Source: an uncultured Comamonas sp.
GTDB taxonomy: Bacteria; Pseudomonadota; Gammaproteobacteria; Burkholderiales; Burkholderiaceae_C
Length of the DNA stretch: 64,000 bases
Direction of reading: 5' to 3'
Assembly: GCA_947306475.1 (NCBI GenBank)
Contig: CAMZGS010000002.1
Coordinates: forward strand, 1 to 64,000
Positions 18,113-26,984 of this stretch are shown in pieces. Both the position numbers and the translations under genes were made by a program. Position 1 is the first letter of the stretch, and each line of letters begins with the position of its first letter. The notes under the pieces were generated by a model. The model was not told where the DNA came from, did not search any database, and saw only the letters and a list, made by a program, of their open reading frames with translations.

Positions 18113-19042
18113 TCAACCCTGCTCGGCCAGCAGTTCCTGCAAGGTTTGTACCTGCAGGCGCAGGCGCTGGTTTTCCTCCTCCAGCTGGGCGATGCGTGCC
18201 TGCAGTGCCTGCACGTCGGGTGCGGCGCTGTCGGGGCCTTCGGCGTTGACGTCGGGGGAGGGCGCTGCGCAGCCTGCAGCGTGCTGGCCTTTTTCCGCAC
18301 GGGCGGCCTTGTGTGCCTGGCGCACGCGTTTTGCTGCTTCCTTGAGGCCCTGGGCGCCCTGATGGGCGGCTTCCTGTTGCTCGGTCAGCGGCAGGCTGGC
18401 CAGCGTGGCGGCGGCGCTGAGCGACAGCTCGCCGGCCTTGACGGCTGCGACCACTTCAGGAGCAGCCTGCTGCTGGATGGTTTCAATCTGCTTGATCTGG
18501 CCGGGGGAGAGGCGCGCAGCGCGTGCCAGGGCTTCGCGCGTGTCCAGGGCCTGTTCGGGCACCTTGGGCAGCTGCGCCAGGGTCTGGGCCACGATGGGAT
18601 CGGCCTCGCCCTCCCAGGGGGCGTTGCTGTCCGTGGGGGCATCGGTGGTTTCATCAGCGGCGGTGTTGCCCTGGGCCTGCGCAGCCTGCACGGCGGCAGC
18701 AGCCGCAGCGCGGCGCTGGGTGATGATTTCGCGCTTGCGCAGGGCCAGCACGCCGCGCTGAAAGTCGGAGACGCTGCGCCGCCCCAGGTGCTGATCGATC
18801 ATCCACAGATGCACATCCTCCAGGTTCTGGAAGTGCGTGTTCTGCACGGTGCGAAATGGCAGCCCGTGCTCCTGACAGATGCGGTAGCGGTTGTGCCCAT
18901 CGACCAGGATGTTGCCCCACAGCACCAGTGCATCGCGGCAGCCTTCGGCCAGGATGCTGCGCTCCAGCGCTTCGTATTCGTCGGGGGTCAGGGGGTCGAT
19001 GTAGGCTTGCAGCTCGGGCAAAACGGTGATTTCGGCAGTCAT
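18113..19042 (-). CDS. ParB/Spo0J-like N-terminal domain protein
   Basis: A 309-aa soluble protein. The N-terminal 90 residues match the ParB/sulfiredoxin-type nuclease fold, with the nucleotide-binding box VDGHNRYRIC in place of the GxRRxxA box of true ParB. A middle helical part containing LSPGQIKQIETIQQQ could be a helix-turn-helix. The C-terminus, about 255-309, is a heptad-patterned coiled coil (RIAQLEEENQRLRLQVQTLQELL) fit for dimerisation. The gene is not next to parA, so it is not the chromosome-segregation ParB. The start is the ATG of MTAEITV; an upstream TTG is possible. The function is unknown, with a DNA-binding or nucleotide-dependent role likely. Confidence 0.75.
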   Translation of the reverse strand: MTAEITVLPELQAYIDPLTPDEYEALERSILAEGCRDALVLWGNILVDGHNRYRICQEHGLPFRTVQNTHFQNLEDVHLWMIDQHLGRRSVSDFQRGVLALRKREIITQRRAAAAAAVQAAQAQGNTAADETTDAPTDSNAPWEGEADPIVAQTLAQLPKVPEQALDTREALARAARLSPGQIKQIETIQQQAAPEVVAAVKAGELSLSAAATLASLPLTEQQEAAHQGAQGLKEAAKRVRQAHKAARAEKGQHAAGCAAPSPDVNAEGPDSAAPDVQALQARIAQLEEENQRLRLQVQTLQELLAEQG

Positions 19043-19175
19043 GAGACAGGTCAACAAACAATACCCCGCGATTGTCGGCAAGAGTGGCCTGTTGGCGCGT
19101 GCGCAAGGTTGGCGATTTCCTGCTAGAGGTGCTGTCTGGTGGATGTACCCGTGGCTGGGGTATGTCTGGCGGATT

Positions 19176-19273
19176 TATTAAAAAAGTGAGCTGCTGGCGC
19201 TTGTTTTACTTGAAACTCACAATGTTTTTGCGTTAAAACACTGTTGTACCAAGCGCAAGCTACTACGTTTTTT
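19176..19273. repeat. Dispersed intergenic palindromic repeat, copy 3
   Basis: The left arm aaaaaagtgagctgctggcgcttg and right arm caagcgcaagctactacgtttttt lie about 50 bases apart. The right arm ends only 5 bases before the start of the DUF72 gene, so the element occupies that gene's leader. Confidence 0.8.
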
Positions 19274-19278
19274 GAAGA

Positions 19279-20316
19279 ATGGGCACTGGCATGCAAGGCA
19301 GTCTCTTTGATGCAGCAGCGGATCCGTCAGCGGCGCAGATCGTGCGGCTGGCACCAGCGGCGTTGCAGTGGCAGGCACTGGCAGAACGCCTGCCGCCGGG
19401 CTTGCGCCTGGGGGTCTCCACGTGGTCGTACCCGGGGTGGGAGGGTCTGGTGTGGGATGGCTTGTACGACGCCAACGTGCTGTCCCGCCACGGCTTGCAG
19501 GCCTATGGACGGCACCCCTTGATGCGCACGGTGAGCGTGGATCGCACCTTCTGGCGGCCCTTGACGGCACAGCAGTACGCGCAGATGGCGGCGCAGGTGC
19601 CGGAGGATTTTCGCTTCCTGGTCAAGTGCCCCAATCTGGTGACCGATGCCCTGCTGCGCGGCGAGGATGGTCTGGGGCAGACGGACAACCCGGGGTTTCT
19701 TTCCACCACGCTGGCACTGCAGCACTTTGTGCAGCCGGTGCTCGACGGCATGGGCAGCAAGCTGGGCGTGCTGTTGTTTCAGCTCAGCCCCTTGCCGCAG
19801 CAGCTGTTGCTGCAATCGGGCGTGCTGCTGGCGCAATTGGCGCAGCTGTTGCAGGTGGTGCGCACAGCGGTGCAGGAGCGCCAGCTGCCCGAGTCACCCA
19901 TCGTGGCGCTGGAGGTGCGCGATCCCCAGCTGCTCACGCCCGCGCTGGCCCGGGTGCTGCGCGCCGGGGGCGCCACCTACTGCCTGGGGCTGCACGGCAA
20001 GATGCCGCCGATTGAAGCGCAGCTGCCCCTGTTGCGTGCACTGTGGCCCGGCCCGTTGGTGTGCCGCTGGAGCCTGAACCGCCGCTTTGGCCCGTTCGGC
20101 TACCGTGCAGCGCAAGAGCAGCATGCGCCGTTCAACGAGATTCTCAGCCCCGATCCGCACACGCGCGCCGTGCTGGCGCGCACCATCGCTGGCATCACCG
20201 GTGCGGGGCAGCCAGTGTTTGTCACCATCAGCAACGATGCCGAGGGCTGCGCGCCACGCTCGATTGCCTTGCTGGCGCAGGCGGTGGTGGCGGCGCAAAC
20301 CAAACAGCCCGGCTAG
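19279..20316 (+). CDS. DUF72 (YecE-like) protein
   Basis: A 345-aa protein of the DUF72 family, which adopts a TIM-barrel-like fold. Landmarks are LRLGVSTWSYPGWEGLVWDG, the histidine-bearing LSRHGLQAYGRHPLMRTVSVDRTFWRP, FRFLVKCP, VLLFQLSPLP and a C-terminal VFVTISNDAEGCAP. Family members are conserved across bacteria, but their reaction is not known; links to nucleic-acid or Fe-S metabolism are proposed from neighbourhoods only. The start sits just after a dispersed repeat with no good ribosome-binding site (tttgaaga). A stable hairpin overlaps the stop codon and separates it from the convergent trhP gene. Confidence 0.85.
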   Translation: MGTGMQGSLFDAAADPSAAQIVRLAPAALQWQALAERLPPGLRLGVSTWSYPGWEGLVWDGLYDANVLSRHGLQAYGRHPLMRTVSVDRTFWRPLTAQQYAQMAAQVPEDFRFLVKCPNLVTDALLRGEDGLGQTDNPGFLSTTLALQHFVQPVLDGMGSKLGVLLFQLSPLPQQLLLQSGVLLAQLAQLLQVVRTAVQERQLPESPIVALEVRDPQLLTPALARVLRAGGATYCLGLHGKMPPIEAQLPLLRALWPGPLVCRWSLNRRFGPFGYRAAQEQHAPFNEILSPDPHTRAVLARTIAGITGAGQPVFVTISNDAEGCAPRSIALLAQAVVAAQTKQPG

Positions 20317-20334
20317 CGTGGGCCAGCCGGGCTG
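20305..20334. terminator. Hairpin between convergent DUF72 and trhP genes
   Basis: Arms cagcccggct and agccgggctg pair perfectly over 10 bp. A T-poor cttgtcg follows, so termination may be weak. The left arm overlaps the DUF72 stop codon. Confidence 0.55.
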
Positions 20335-20367
20335 CTTGTCGAAGGCAGTGCTTGCGGGTATCGGGAA

Positions 20368-21738
20368 TTACAGCAGGCGTGCGATCAAGGCCCCTTCCAT
20401 CGGCCCTTCGACCGGAATGCGCACGCGGATCGGGTTGCCCTGGGCCACTTGCACGGGCTCGCCTTCCAGGTTGAACATCTGCTCCAGCTTCATGGTGCGG
20501 TTGCCCGTGGGGTGGATGATTTCGATGGTGTCGCCCACGGCAAAGCGGTTCATGGTCTCGATCTCGGCCAGGCCGTTTGCGTAACCGCGCACCTGGCCCA
20601 CAAAGTGGCTGCGCTGCAGCACGGAGGTGCCGGTTTCGTAGTTCTGGTAATCATTGGCCGGGCGGCGCTCCAGCAGACCGCCGGTGTAGCCACGGTTGGC
20701 CAGGCCTTCGAGTTCGGTGATCAGGTGCGGGTTGAACGGGCGGCCGGCCGCGGCGTCGTCGATGGCGCGGCGATAGACCTGGGCGGTGCGGGCCACGTAG
20801 TACAGGCTCTTGGTGCGGCCTTCGATCTTGAGCGAATCGACGCCGATTTTCACCAGACGCTCCACATGCTCCACGGCGCGCAGGTCCTTGGAGTTGAGGA
20901 TGTAGGTGCCGTGCTCGTCTTCCATGATGGGCATGTATTCGCCGGGGCGGCCCTTTTCTTCGAGCAGGTAGATGGCGTCGGCCCTGGGGTGGCGCTTCTG
21001 GTCGCCGCAGGTGCTGGTGAACTGGTTGTCCAGATCGTTCCTGGCGTCCTCGAAGCTGAAGCTCTTGTCCATGGGCAGGCCCAGCGCTTCACCTGTGTTG
21101 GGATCGACGGTGGCATCGTGCGTCTTGTATTCCCAGCGGCAGGCGTTGGTGCAGGTGCCCTGGTTGGGGTCGCGGCGGTTGAAGTAGCCCGACAGCAGGC
21201 AGCGGCCCGAGTAGGCGATGCACAGCGCGCCGTGCACGAAGACTTCGATCTCCATGTCGGGGCACTCGTTGCGGATTTTCTCGATCTCATCCAAGCTCAG
21301 CTCGCGCGAGAGGATGATGCGCGAGACCCCGGCCTTCTGCCAGAACTTCACTGTGGCGTAGTTGGTGGTGTTGGCCTGTACCGAGAGGTGAATTTCCGTC
21401 TCGGGCCACTTTTCCTTGACCATCATGATCAGGCCGGGGTCGGCCATGATCAGCGCATCGGGCTTGCATTCGATGACGGGTTCAATGTCGCGCAGGTAGG
21501 TGCGCACTTTGTCGTTGTGCGCAATCAGGTTGCTGGTGACGAAGAATTTCTTGCCACGGGCATGCGCTTCTTCAATGCCCTGGGCAATTTGTTCCAGGCG
21601 AAATTCATTGTTGCGTGCGCGCAGCGAATAGCGTGGCTGGCCGGCATAGATGGCATCGGCACCGAAATCGTAGGCGGCACGCATCTTTTCCAGCGAGCCA
21701 GCGGGCAGGAGCAGTTCAGGAGCTTTGAGGAGTGTCAT
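20368..21738 (-). CDS. trhP: U32-family tRNA 5-hydroxyuridine synthesis protein TrhP (YegQ)
   Basis: A 456-aa member of the U32 'peptidase' family, which in E. coli acts with prephenate-derived cofactor in hydroxylating U34 of tRNAs (ho5U) rather than as a protease. Landmarks are ELLLPAGSLEKMRAAYDFGADAIYAG at the start, VFVHGALCIAYSGRCLLSGYFNRRDPNQGTC with the conserved cysteines for the Fe-S cluster, and KIEGRTKSLYYVA. The start is the ATG of MTLLKAPE; an upstream in-frame extension has no family match. Divergent from the zinc-ribbon protein gene across 82 bases. Confidence 0.9.
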   Translation of the reverse strand: MTLLKAPELLLPAGSLEKMRAAYDFGADAIYAGQPRYSLRARNNEFRLEQIAQGIEEAHARGKKFFVTSNLIAHNDKVRTYLRDIEPVIECKPDALIMADPGLIMMVKEKWPETEIHLSVQANTTNYATVKFWQKAGVSRIILSRELSLDEIEKIRNECPDMEIEVFVHGALCIAYSGRCLLSGYFNRRDPNQGTCTNACRWEYKTHDATVDPNTGEALGLPMDKSFSFEDARNDLDNQFTSTCGDQKRHPRADAIYLLEEKGRPGEYMPIMEDEHGTYILNSKDLRAVEHVERLVKIGVDSLKIEGRTKSLYYVARTAQVYRRAIDDAAAGRPFNPHLITELEGLANRGYTGGLLERRPANDYQNYETGTSVLQRSHFVGQVRGYANGLAEIETMNRFAVGDTIEIIHPTGNRTMKLEQMFNLEGEPVQVAQGNPIRVRIPVEGPMEGALIARLL

Positions 21739-21820
21739 GATGCGCGCGATTGTCAGATAAACGTAGAAACCACGCTGTACCATTGACCGCCTTGTTATAA
21801 CTTTTATAAGAGTCGTCCCC

Positions 21821-22648
21821 GTGCAATGTGCCAATTGTCAAACGCCTCAGAAGGAGGGCGCCAAGTACTGCCATCAGTGCGGCCACAAGGTGGAGCAGGA
21901 GCCGCAAGCGTCAGCGGCTGTAAATCGTCCACCGCCCACGCCTTGTCCCAAGTGTGGACAGCTGCCCAGACCGGGGCTGAAGTTCTGTAACCACTGCGGC
22001 AGCTCCCTGATGGCCCCCCCGGTGGTGGAAGAGCCCAAGCGCAAGAAGCGCCGCAGGAGGTCGTCTTCGGGCCGCTCCGGTGTCGGCGGCGGTCGCAAGG
22101 GCTGGGCCATCGCTGTCGTGGTGGCCCTGTTTCTGCTGGCTGGTGCAGGCATTTATTACTTCCTGTCCATGGGCAAGAGCAAGCCCGTGGCAGCCAGGGG
22201 GCCGCTGACTACCGAGCAGGCCATGGCCGGGGTGGACAAAAAACCGGTGCAGCCACGGGAAGAAATCATTGAGGAAAGTACGCCGGCTCAGGTGCCGGTG
22301 TTGCCCCTGCCGCCGCAGCCAGCAGCTGCGCCGCCGGTGCCCCCTCTGCCGGAGCCGGTTGCTGAGCCGGAAGAACCAGCGTCCAAGCCGCAGCCCCAGC
22401 CCCAGCCCCGACGTGTACCCGCACCCAAAACCAAACCGGTGGAGCCCCCCCCGACCCCTGCGGTGGAAGCGCCAGCACCTGCTCCGGCACCTGCGCCCGT
22501 GGCCCGCGTCAGGCCTTGCAGCGAAGCCGGCCTGCTCATGCGTCCGGTGTGTGCGGTCGAGGGGCCACAGACCTTCTGGCGCTGTGCGCCCGATGGCAAG
22601 CGTTGGGACAACAACATCCCGGGGTGCCGGCGCAGCGACAGCAATTGA
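21821..22648 (+). CDS. Double zinc-ribbon membrane protein with Pro-rich C-terminus
   Basis: A 275-aa protein starting at GTG. Two rubredoxin-like zinc ribbons, CANC...CHQC (residues 3-20) and CPKC...CNHC (about 43-60), lie at the N-terminus. A basic patch (KRKKRRRR) follows, then one transmembrane helix (WAIAVVVALFLLAGAGIYYFL, about 92-112). The rest is a long Pro/Glu/Ala/Lys-rich stretch ending in a compact Cys-containing tail (VRPCSEAGLLMRPVCAVEG...FWRCAPDG). The positive-inside rule puts the ribbons in the cytosol and the tail in the periplasm. I know no function. The Pro-rich part could span the periplasm, as in TonB-like proteins. Confidence 0.75.
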   Translation: MQCANCQTPQKEGAKYCHQCGHKVEQEPQASAAVNRPPPTPCPKCGQLPRPGLKFCNHCGSSLMAPPVVEEPKRKKRRRRSSSGRSGVGGGRKGWAIAVVVALFLLAGAGIYYFLSMGKSKPVAARGPLTTEQAMAGVDKKPVQPREEIIEESTPAQVPVLPLPPQPAAAPPVPPLPEPVAEPEEPASKPQPQPQPRRVPAPKTKPVEPPPTPAVEAPAPAPAPAPVARVRPCSEAGLLMRPVCAVEGPQTFWRCAPDGKRWDNNIPGCRRSDSN

Positions 22649-22756
22649 TCGCTCTCGGGCCCTTGCAGTGATGGGGGCAATGCCTGCGATGGGGGTATCC
22701 GCCCCGCCACCCCGCCAAGTGCGGGGTGGTCTATACAATTTGGCGCCATCTGTTGC

Positions 22757-22786
22757 TGTGCCCCGCATCGGGGCACAGGTCTTTTT
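22757..22786 (+). terminator. Hairpin with T tract just upstream of lipA
   Basis: Arms tgtgccccg and cggggcaca (9 bp, loop cat) are followed by ggtcttttt. The structure ends 14 bases before the lipA start. It is either the terminator of the zinc-ribbon gene or, given its closeness to lipA, an attenuator-like leader element. Confidence 0.6.
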
Positions 22787-22800
22787 GAGAGACTGAGCGC

Positions 22801-23865
22801 ATGAGCGAGACCCCCAACCCCATCACCATTCACCGTCAACGCACGGTATCGGGCAGCAAGATCATCACCCCGCAGGGCACCAGTGCCGTGCTCGATGGCA
22901 TGAAGCACAACCCGCTGGCGGAAGTGCCCGACGTCTCCGGCAAGCCGGACTGGCTGCGTGTGCGTGTGCCCAATGGCGCCAGGTACCAGGAGGTGATGGA
23001 CATCGTGCGTGGCCACAAGCTGCACACGGTGTGTTCCGAGTCCAAATGCCCCAACATCGCCGAGTGCTGGGGGCGTGGCACGGCCACGCTGATGCTGATG
23101 GGCTCGGTGTGCACGCGCGCCTGCAAGTTCTGTTCGGTCAACACTGGCAACCCGCGCGGCTGGCTGGATCCGCAGGAGCCTGCCAATGTGGCCGAAGCAG
23201 TGGCGCTGATGGGGCTGAAGTACGTGGTGCTCACCTCGGTGGACCGCGACGATCTGCCCGACTTTGGTGCAGGTCACTACGCAGCGTGCATCCGCGCCAT
23301 TCACGAGCGCATGCCCGAGACGGCGGTGGAGGCGCTCACGCCCGACTTTCAGGGGCGGCACGATCTGGTGGCCCAGGTGCTGGATGCAGGCCTGGCAACC
23401 TATGCGCAGAATCTGGAGACGGTACGCCGTCTCACCCACCCGGTGCGTGACCCGCGTGCCGGTTACGAGCGCACGCTGGATGTGCTCAAGTTCGCCAAGC
23501 GCCACGCTCCCCAGGTGATCAGCAAGACCAGCCTGATGTTGGGGCTGGGCGAGACCGACGATGAAATCGAGCAGGCCATGGACGACATGCGCGCTGCCGA
23601 TGTGGACGTGGTCACGCTGGGCCAGTACATGCGCCCCACCAGGAACCACCTGCCTGTGCAGCGCTTCATCTCTCCCGACGAGTTTGCCCGCTACCGCGAG
23701 ATGGCCCTGGCCAAGGGCTTTGTGGAAGTGGTCTCCGGCCCGCTGGTGCGCTCCAGCTATCGCGCTGAACAGGTGCTGGAGGGCAACAACGTGGGGCTTG
23801 ATCCCGCCAATCCGGCGGTGCTGCAAAGCCTGCGCGAGGCCGCGACCACAGCCATGCGTTGTTGA
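22801..23865 (+). CDS. lipA: Lipoyl synthase (radical SAM)
   Basis: A 354-aa radical-SAM enzyme that inserts two sulfurs into octanoyl groups on E2 and GcvH proteins to form lipoyl cofactors. The auxiliary [4Fe-4S] cluster ligands are Cys78, Cys83 and Cys89 ([12 protein letters not shown]), and the radical-SAM cluster ligands are Cys104, Cys108 and Cys111 (CTRACKFC). The C-terminal RSSYRAEQ supplies the conserved Ser ligand. The length is a little above the E. coli protein because of an N-terminal extension typical of Burkholderiales. lipB, often adjacent in betaproteobacteria, is not in this window. A strong terminator follows. Confidence 0.96.
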   Translation: MSETPNPITIHRQRTVSGSKIITPQGTSAVLDGMKHNPLAEVPDVSGKPDWLRVRVPNGARYQEVMDIVRGHKLHTVCSESKCPNIAECWGRGTATLMLMGSVCTRACKFCSVNTGNPRGWLDPQEPANVAEAVALMGLKYVVLTSVDRDDLPDFGAGHYAACIRAIHERMPETAVEALTPDFQGRHDLVAQVLDAGLATYAQNLETVRRLTHPVRDPRAGYERTLDVLKFAKRHAPQVISKTSLMLGLGETDDEIEQAMDDMRAADVDVVTLGQYMRPTRNHLPVQRFISPDEFARYREMALAKGFVEVVSGPLVRSSYRAEQVLEGNNVGLDPANPAVLQSLREAATTAMRC

Positions 23866-23886
23866 GCGTGGTTCGATCCGACACAC

Positions 23887-23922
23887 AAAAAAGCCTGCTG
23901 GCGTGGTGCCAGCAGGCTTTTC
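23887..23922. terminator. Rho-independent terminator between lipA and azoR
   Basis: Arms aaaagcctgctggc and gccagcaggctttt pair over 14 bp around a five-base loop. A tract and T tract flank the stem, so it can stop transcription of both convergent genes. Confidence 0.92.
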
Positions 23923-23959
23923 TACTTTGTACGTCAGGTGACTAGCGCCATGGGGATGC

Positions 23960-24583
23960 TCAGGCAGTCTGGCCGGAAACGACGCGTTGCAGCGTATCCT
24001 GTGCCTGCCGCATGGCCTGCTCCTTGGCGGCTTCACCCATGGCCACCCCCTCGGCGCGGACGAATTGCACGTCGGTGATGCCGAAGAAGCCCATCACGGT
24101 CTGCAGATAGCTTTCCTGGTGCTCCATGGCCTGGCCCTGGGCGCTGGTGGAGTACACGCCGCCACGCGAGGAGGCCACGATCACCTTCTTGCCACCGGCC
24201 AGCCCTTCGGGACCGTTGGCGGTGTAGCGGAAGGTGCGGCCCGGCTGGGCAATGCGGTCGATCCAGGCCTTGAGCTGGCTGGGGATGCCGAAGTTGTAGA
24301 ACGGGGCGCCGATCACGACTACATCGGCGGCCAGGAACTGGCTGACCAGCTGTTCGGAGACCGCGTTTTCGGCGATCTGGGTGGGGGTCAGCCCTTCGGT
24401 CTGGCCGGTGCGCGGGCACATGGCATCCATGGTGAAATGGCCGGGAGCGTTGACGGCCAGGTCCAGGTACTGGACTTCGGTGCCGGGGTGGGCATCCTGC
24501 CAGGCAGCAACAATCTTGGCGGTCAGGGCGCGCGACACAGAGTTTTGGCCGTTGATGGACGAGTCGATATGCAACAGTTTCAA
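23960..24583 (-). CDS. azoR: FMN-dependent NADH-azoreductase, TTG start
   Basis: A 207-aa flavodoxin-like quinone/azo reductase that uses FMN and NADH for two-electron reduction of quinones and azo bonds. The N-terminal [17 protein letters not shown] is the phosphate-binding loop for [22 protein letters not shown] and ASSRGGVYS complete the flavin site. Family proteins begin MKLLHIDSS; here the codon is TTG, preceded by GGAG at 8 bases. The longer in-frame ATG start at 24691 would add 36 unrelated residues, so I choose the TTG. Convergent with lipA. Confidence 0.9.
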   Translation of the reverse strand: MKLLHIDSSINGQNSVSRALTAKIVAAWQDAHPGTEVQYLDLAVNAPGHFTMDAMCPRTGQTEGLTPTQIAENAVSEQLVSQFLAADVVVIGAPFYNFGIPSQLKAWIDRIAQPGRTFRYTANGPEGLAGGKKVIVASSRGGVYSTSAQGQAMEHQESYLQTVMGFFGITDVQFVRAEGVAMGEAAKEQAMRQAQDTLQRVVSGQTA

Positions 24584-24865
24584 GATCAATCTCCAGAAAG
24601 TGGATGGATGGGTACTACCCAGGGTTAACGCGATGGGGTAGATTGTCCGACCTTGAAGCTCGGTTGATAAGACGGCATTTCCGGGATGCATTGTTGCAAA
24701 AATGAAAACAGTTCATGGGGCTGGCAGTCCATCAGGAATGGCGCGTGCCTTACCACAGACTGCTCCGGTATGCGGGTTCTTCCCAGTCATTTTTTTTGTT
24801 TTTGGGTGGGTCCGCCCGAGCTTGCCCCTATGATGCTGCTGGTTGTTGGATTGTGAAGAATTGCC

Positions 24866-25546
24866 ATGAATCTGGATCTTGCTGCGCATACCCTGAAGCA
24901 AAAACTGACCCTGGGCGCAATGCTCATGGTGCTGTGCCTGCCCGGTGTCGTGTCTGCACAGGCGACGACAGCGGTGGGGACGGGGCCGATACATGATCGT
25001 ATGCGCGAGGCACAAACCAGGCCGGAGCTGGAAAAGCAGCTGCTGAGCAAGGGCCGGCGGGTGGCCGCCGTGTGCGCCAACTGCCACGGCGATCGGGGCA
25101 ACAACAGCAGCGAGGACACGCCGGTACTGGCAGGACAAAACCCCAACTACCTGGTGGAGCAGGCGCGCAAGTACGTCGATGGCCGGCGGCGCAACATGTT
25201 CATGGAGGGCATGCTCAAGGCTCTGAGCGTGGATGAGACGGCCGGCATGGCCATGTTCTACGCTGCACAAAAGGCCGAACCGCAACCCAATCAGCCGGCC
25301 CAGCTGGTGGAGAAGGGCCGCGCCTACTACGGTAAGGTGTGTGTGGCGTGCCACGGCCCTGATGCGCGCGGCGCGGCGCACATGCCACGTCTGGCCGGGC
25401 AGCACCCCGGGTATGTGCTGACCTCGCTCAAGCACTTTGCCAAGCGTGACGGCATCCGCTCCAGCCCGGAGATGGAAATGGTGGTGAGCCAGATGAGCGA
25501 GGCCGAGATGCGCGCCGTGGCCGCCTACGTCGCCTCCCTGCCTTGA
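24866..25546 (+). CDS. Periplasmic di-heme cytochrome c (c4 type)
   Basis: A 226-aa exported cytochrome. A signal peptide (hydrophobic core LTLGAMLMVLCLPGVVS, cleavage near SAQA) leads to two class I heme domains: CANCH (Cys70, Cys73, His74) and CVACH (Cys159, Cys162, His163). Methionine ligands are expected in the later Met-rich segments of each half. The two-domain plan with a linker of about 85 residues matches cytochrome c4, a donor to cbb3- or aa3-type oxidases or to nitrogen-oxide reductases. The gene stands alone upstream of murI. The 282-base gap before it carries no recognisable gene. Confidence 0.88.
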   Translation: MNLDLAAHTLKQKLTLGAMLMVLCLPGVVSAQATTAVGTGPIHDRMREAQTRPELEKQLLSKGRRVAAVCANCHGDRGNNSSEDTPVLAGQNPNYLVEQARKYVDGRRRNMFMEGMLKALSVDETAGMAMFYAAQKAEPQPNQPAQLVEKGRAYYGKVCVACHGPDARGAAHMPRLAGQHPGYVLTSLKHFAKRDGIRSSPEMEMVVSQMSEAEMRAVAAYVASLP

Positions 25547-25638
25547 GACCTGGGGCAGGGTGAGCAAGGGCAGGGCCAGCAGCGTGGTGGCGCCTGCCCT
25601 GGGGGTTTTTCGATACATCCATCATTTTTTTCGGTTCT

Positions 25639-26490
25639 ATGCCCGACAGCTCGGCCCCGATCGGGGTGTTTGACAGTGGCGTTGGGGGCTTGAGCGTGTT
25701 GCAGGCACTGCGCCGGGCTTTGCCCCAGGCGCAGTTTGTCTATGTGGCCGACAGTGCCCATGCTCCCTATGGTGAAAAGACGGCTGCCTTCGTGCAGGAG
25801 CGCAGCCACGCCATTGCCCGCTTCCTGCATGAACGCCACGGCATTGCTGCCCTGGTGGTGGCGTGCAATACGGCCACCGCTGCAGCGGCAGAAAGTTTGC
25901 GCCAGGCATGGGCCGACATGCCCCTGGTGGGGGTGGAGCCGGCCATCAAGCCCGCTGCCCGGCTCAGCCGCACCGGCCATATCGGCGTGATGGCCACCCG
26001 TGGCACCGTTGGCAGCGCGCGTTTTGCACGCCTGCTGCACGACTTTGGTCAGGGTGCCCACTGGCATGTGCGCGCCTGCGATGGTCTGGCCAGCGCCATC
26101 GAGAACAGCACCGCTGCCAGTTTGCTTGAGGATGAAAAAATCAGAGCACTGTGCGCTCACCACACCAGCGCTTTGGGGCAATTTGGTACCGAAGCAGGGC
26201 AGATCGATACCCTGGTGCTGGGCTGCACCCACTACGTGTTTGTGCGCGATACCTTGCAGGCCCTGCTGGGCCCAAAGGTGCAACTGGTGGACACCGGTGC
26301 TGCTGTGGCCAGGCAAACCCAGCGCCTGCTGGGTTGGGCGCCGGCTGCTTCGGCGGCAGGGGGCGATGCCCTTGCTCCAGTGGCGCAGATTCAGCTGCTG
26401 ACCACCGGCAGCCTGAATGCCTTGCAGATGGCTGCGCAGCGCTGGCTGGGGCTACCCTTGCAGTGCTGCGCCCAGGTGCAGGTGCCATGA
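25639..26490 (+). CDS. murI: Glutamate racemase
   Basis: A 283-aa cofactor-independent racemase that makes D-glutamate for peptidoglycan. Two catalytic cysteines are present: Cys76 in VACNTAT and Cys196 in LGCTHYVF. The substrate-binding FDSGVGGLSVL (11-21) and the ADSAHAPYGEK loop are intact. The length is typical. It ends 41 bases before the convergent hslR stop. Confidence 0.95.
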   Translation: MPDSSAPIGVFDSGVGGLSVLQALRRALPQAQFVYVADSAHAPYGEKTAAFVQERSHAIARFLHERHGIAALVVACNTATAAAAESLRQAWADMPLVGVEPAIKPAARLSRTGHIGVMATRGTVGSARFARLLHDFGQGAHWHVRACDGLASAIENSTAASLLEDEKIRALCAHHTSALGQFGTEAGQIDTLVLGCTHYVFVRDTLQALLGPKVQLVDTGAAVARQTQRLLGWAPAASAAGGDALAPVAQIQLLTTGSLNALQMAAQRWLGLPLQCCAQVQVP

Positions 26491-26531
26491 CGGTGTAAGA
26501 GGGCCAGCGGGCTGTGCTGACCCAGGGACGT

Positions 26532-26984
26532 CTAATAGTCGGCCAGGCTGCTGCTCCAGCGCTCGCCCCAGGGCTGGCGTACCTGATCCAGGGCGCGGCG
26601 CTGGCGCTTGGTGGGGCGCCCCTGGCGCTGCTGGGTAATGGCAGCGGCGGGCTCGGGGGCCAGGCGGCGCTGCTCCTGCTGTTGCTGGCGCTGGGCGATG
26701 CTTTCCGCCGTTTCGGCATACAGCAGCTGCGCCACGGGCGCCGGGCCACGCACGGCACTGAGTGCCAGCACCTGTACCGTCTTTTGCACATGGCCCTGGC
26801 GCAGCGCGATGGTGTCGCCCACGCGCACTTCGCGCGCCGGTTTGGCCGTGGTGGTGTTGACGCTGACGTGCCCCTTGTGGATGGCTTCGGCGGCAATGCT
26901 GCGCGTCTTGTAAAAGCGCGCAGCCCACAGCCATTTGTCCAGGCGCATGCCGTTGTTGTCTTGGATTGGCTTGGTATTGCTCAT
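26532..26984 (-). CDS. hslR: Heat-shock protein Hsp15-like S4 RNA-binding protein
   Basis: A 150-aa protein with an N-terminal S4 domain (MRLDKWLWAARFYKTRSIAAEAIHKGHVSVN). It is followed by a basic C-terminal tail rich in Gln and Arg (QGRPTKRQRRALD). Hsp15 rescues stalled 50S subunits that carry peptidyl-tRNA by binding 23S rRNA. The ATG overlaps the stop of the P1 peptidase gene by four bases (ATGA), implying translational coupling. Confidence 0.92.
   Translation of the reverse strand: MSNTKPIQDNNGMRLDKWLWAARFYKTRSIAAEAIHKGHVSVNTTTAKPAREVRVGDTIALRQGHVQKTVQVLALSAVRGPAPVAQLLYAETAESIAQRQQQQEQRRLAPEPAAAITQQRQGRPTKRQRRALDQVRQPWGERWSSSLADY

Noticed and set aside
24584-24691. Longer start for azoR at the ATG at 24691
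   Set aside because: It adds 36 residues without family similarity. The TTG at 24583 has a well-placed GGAG and gives the standard N-terminus.
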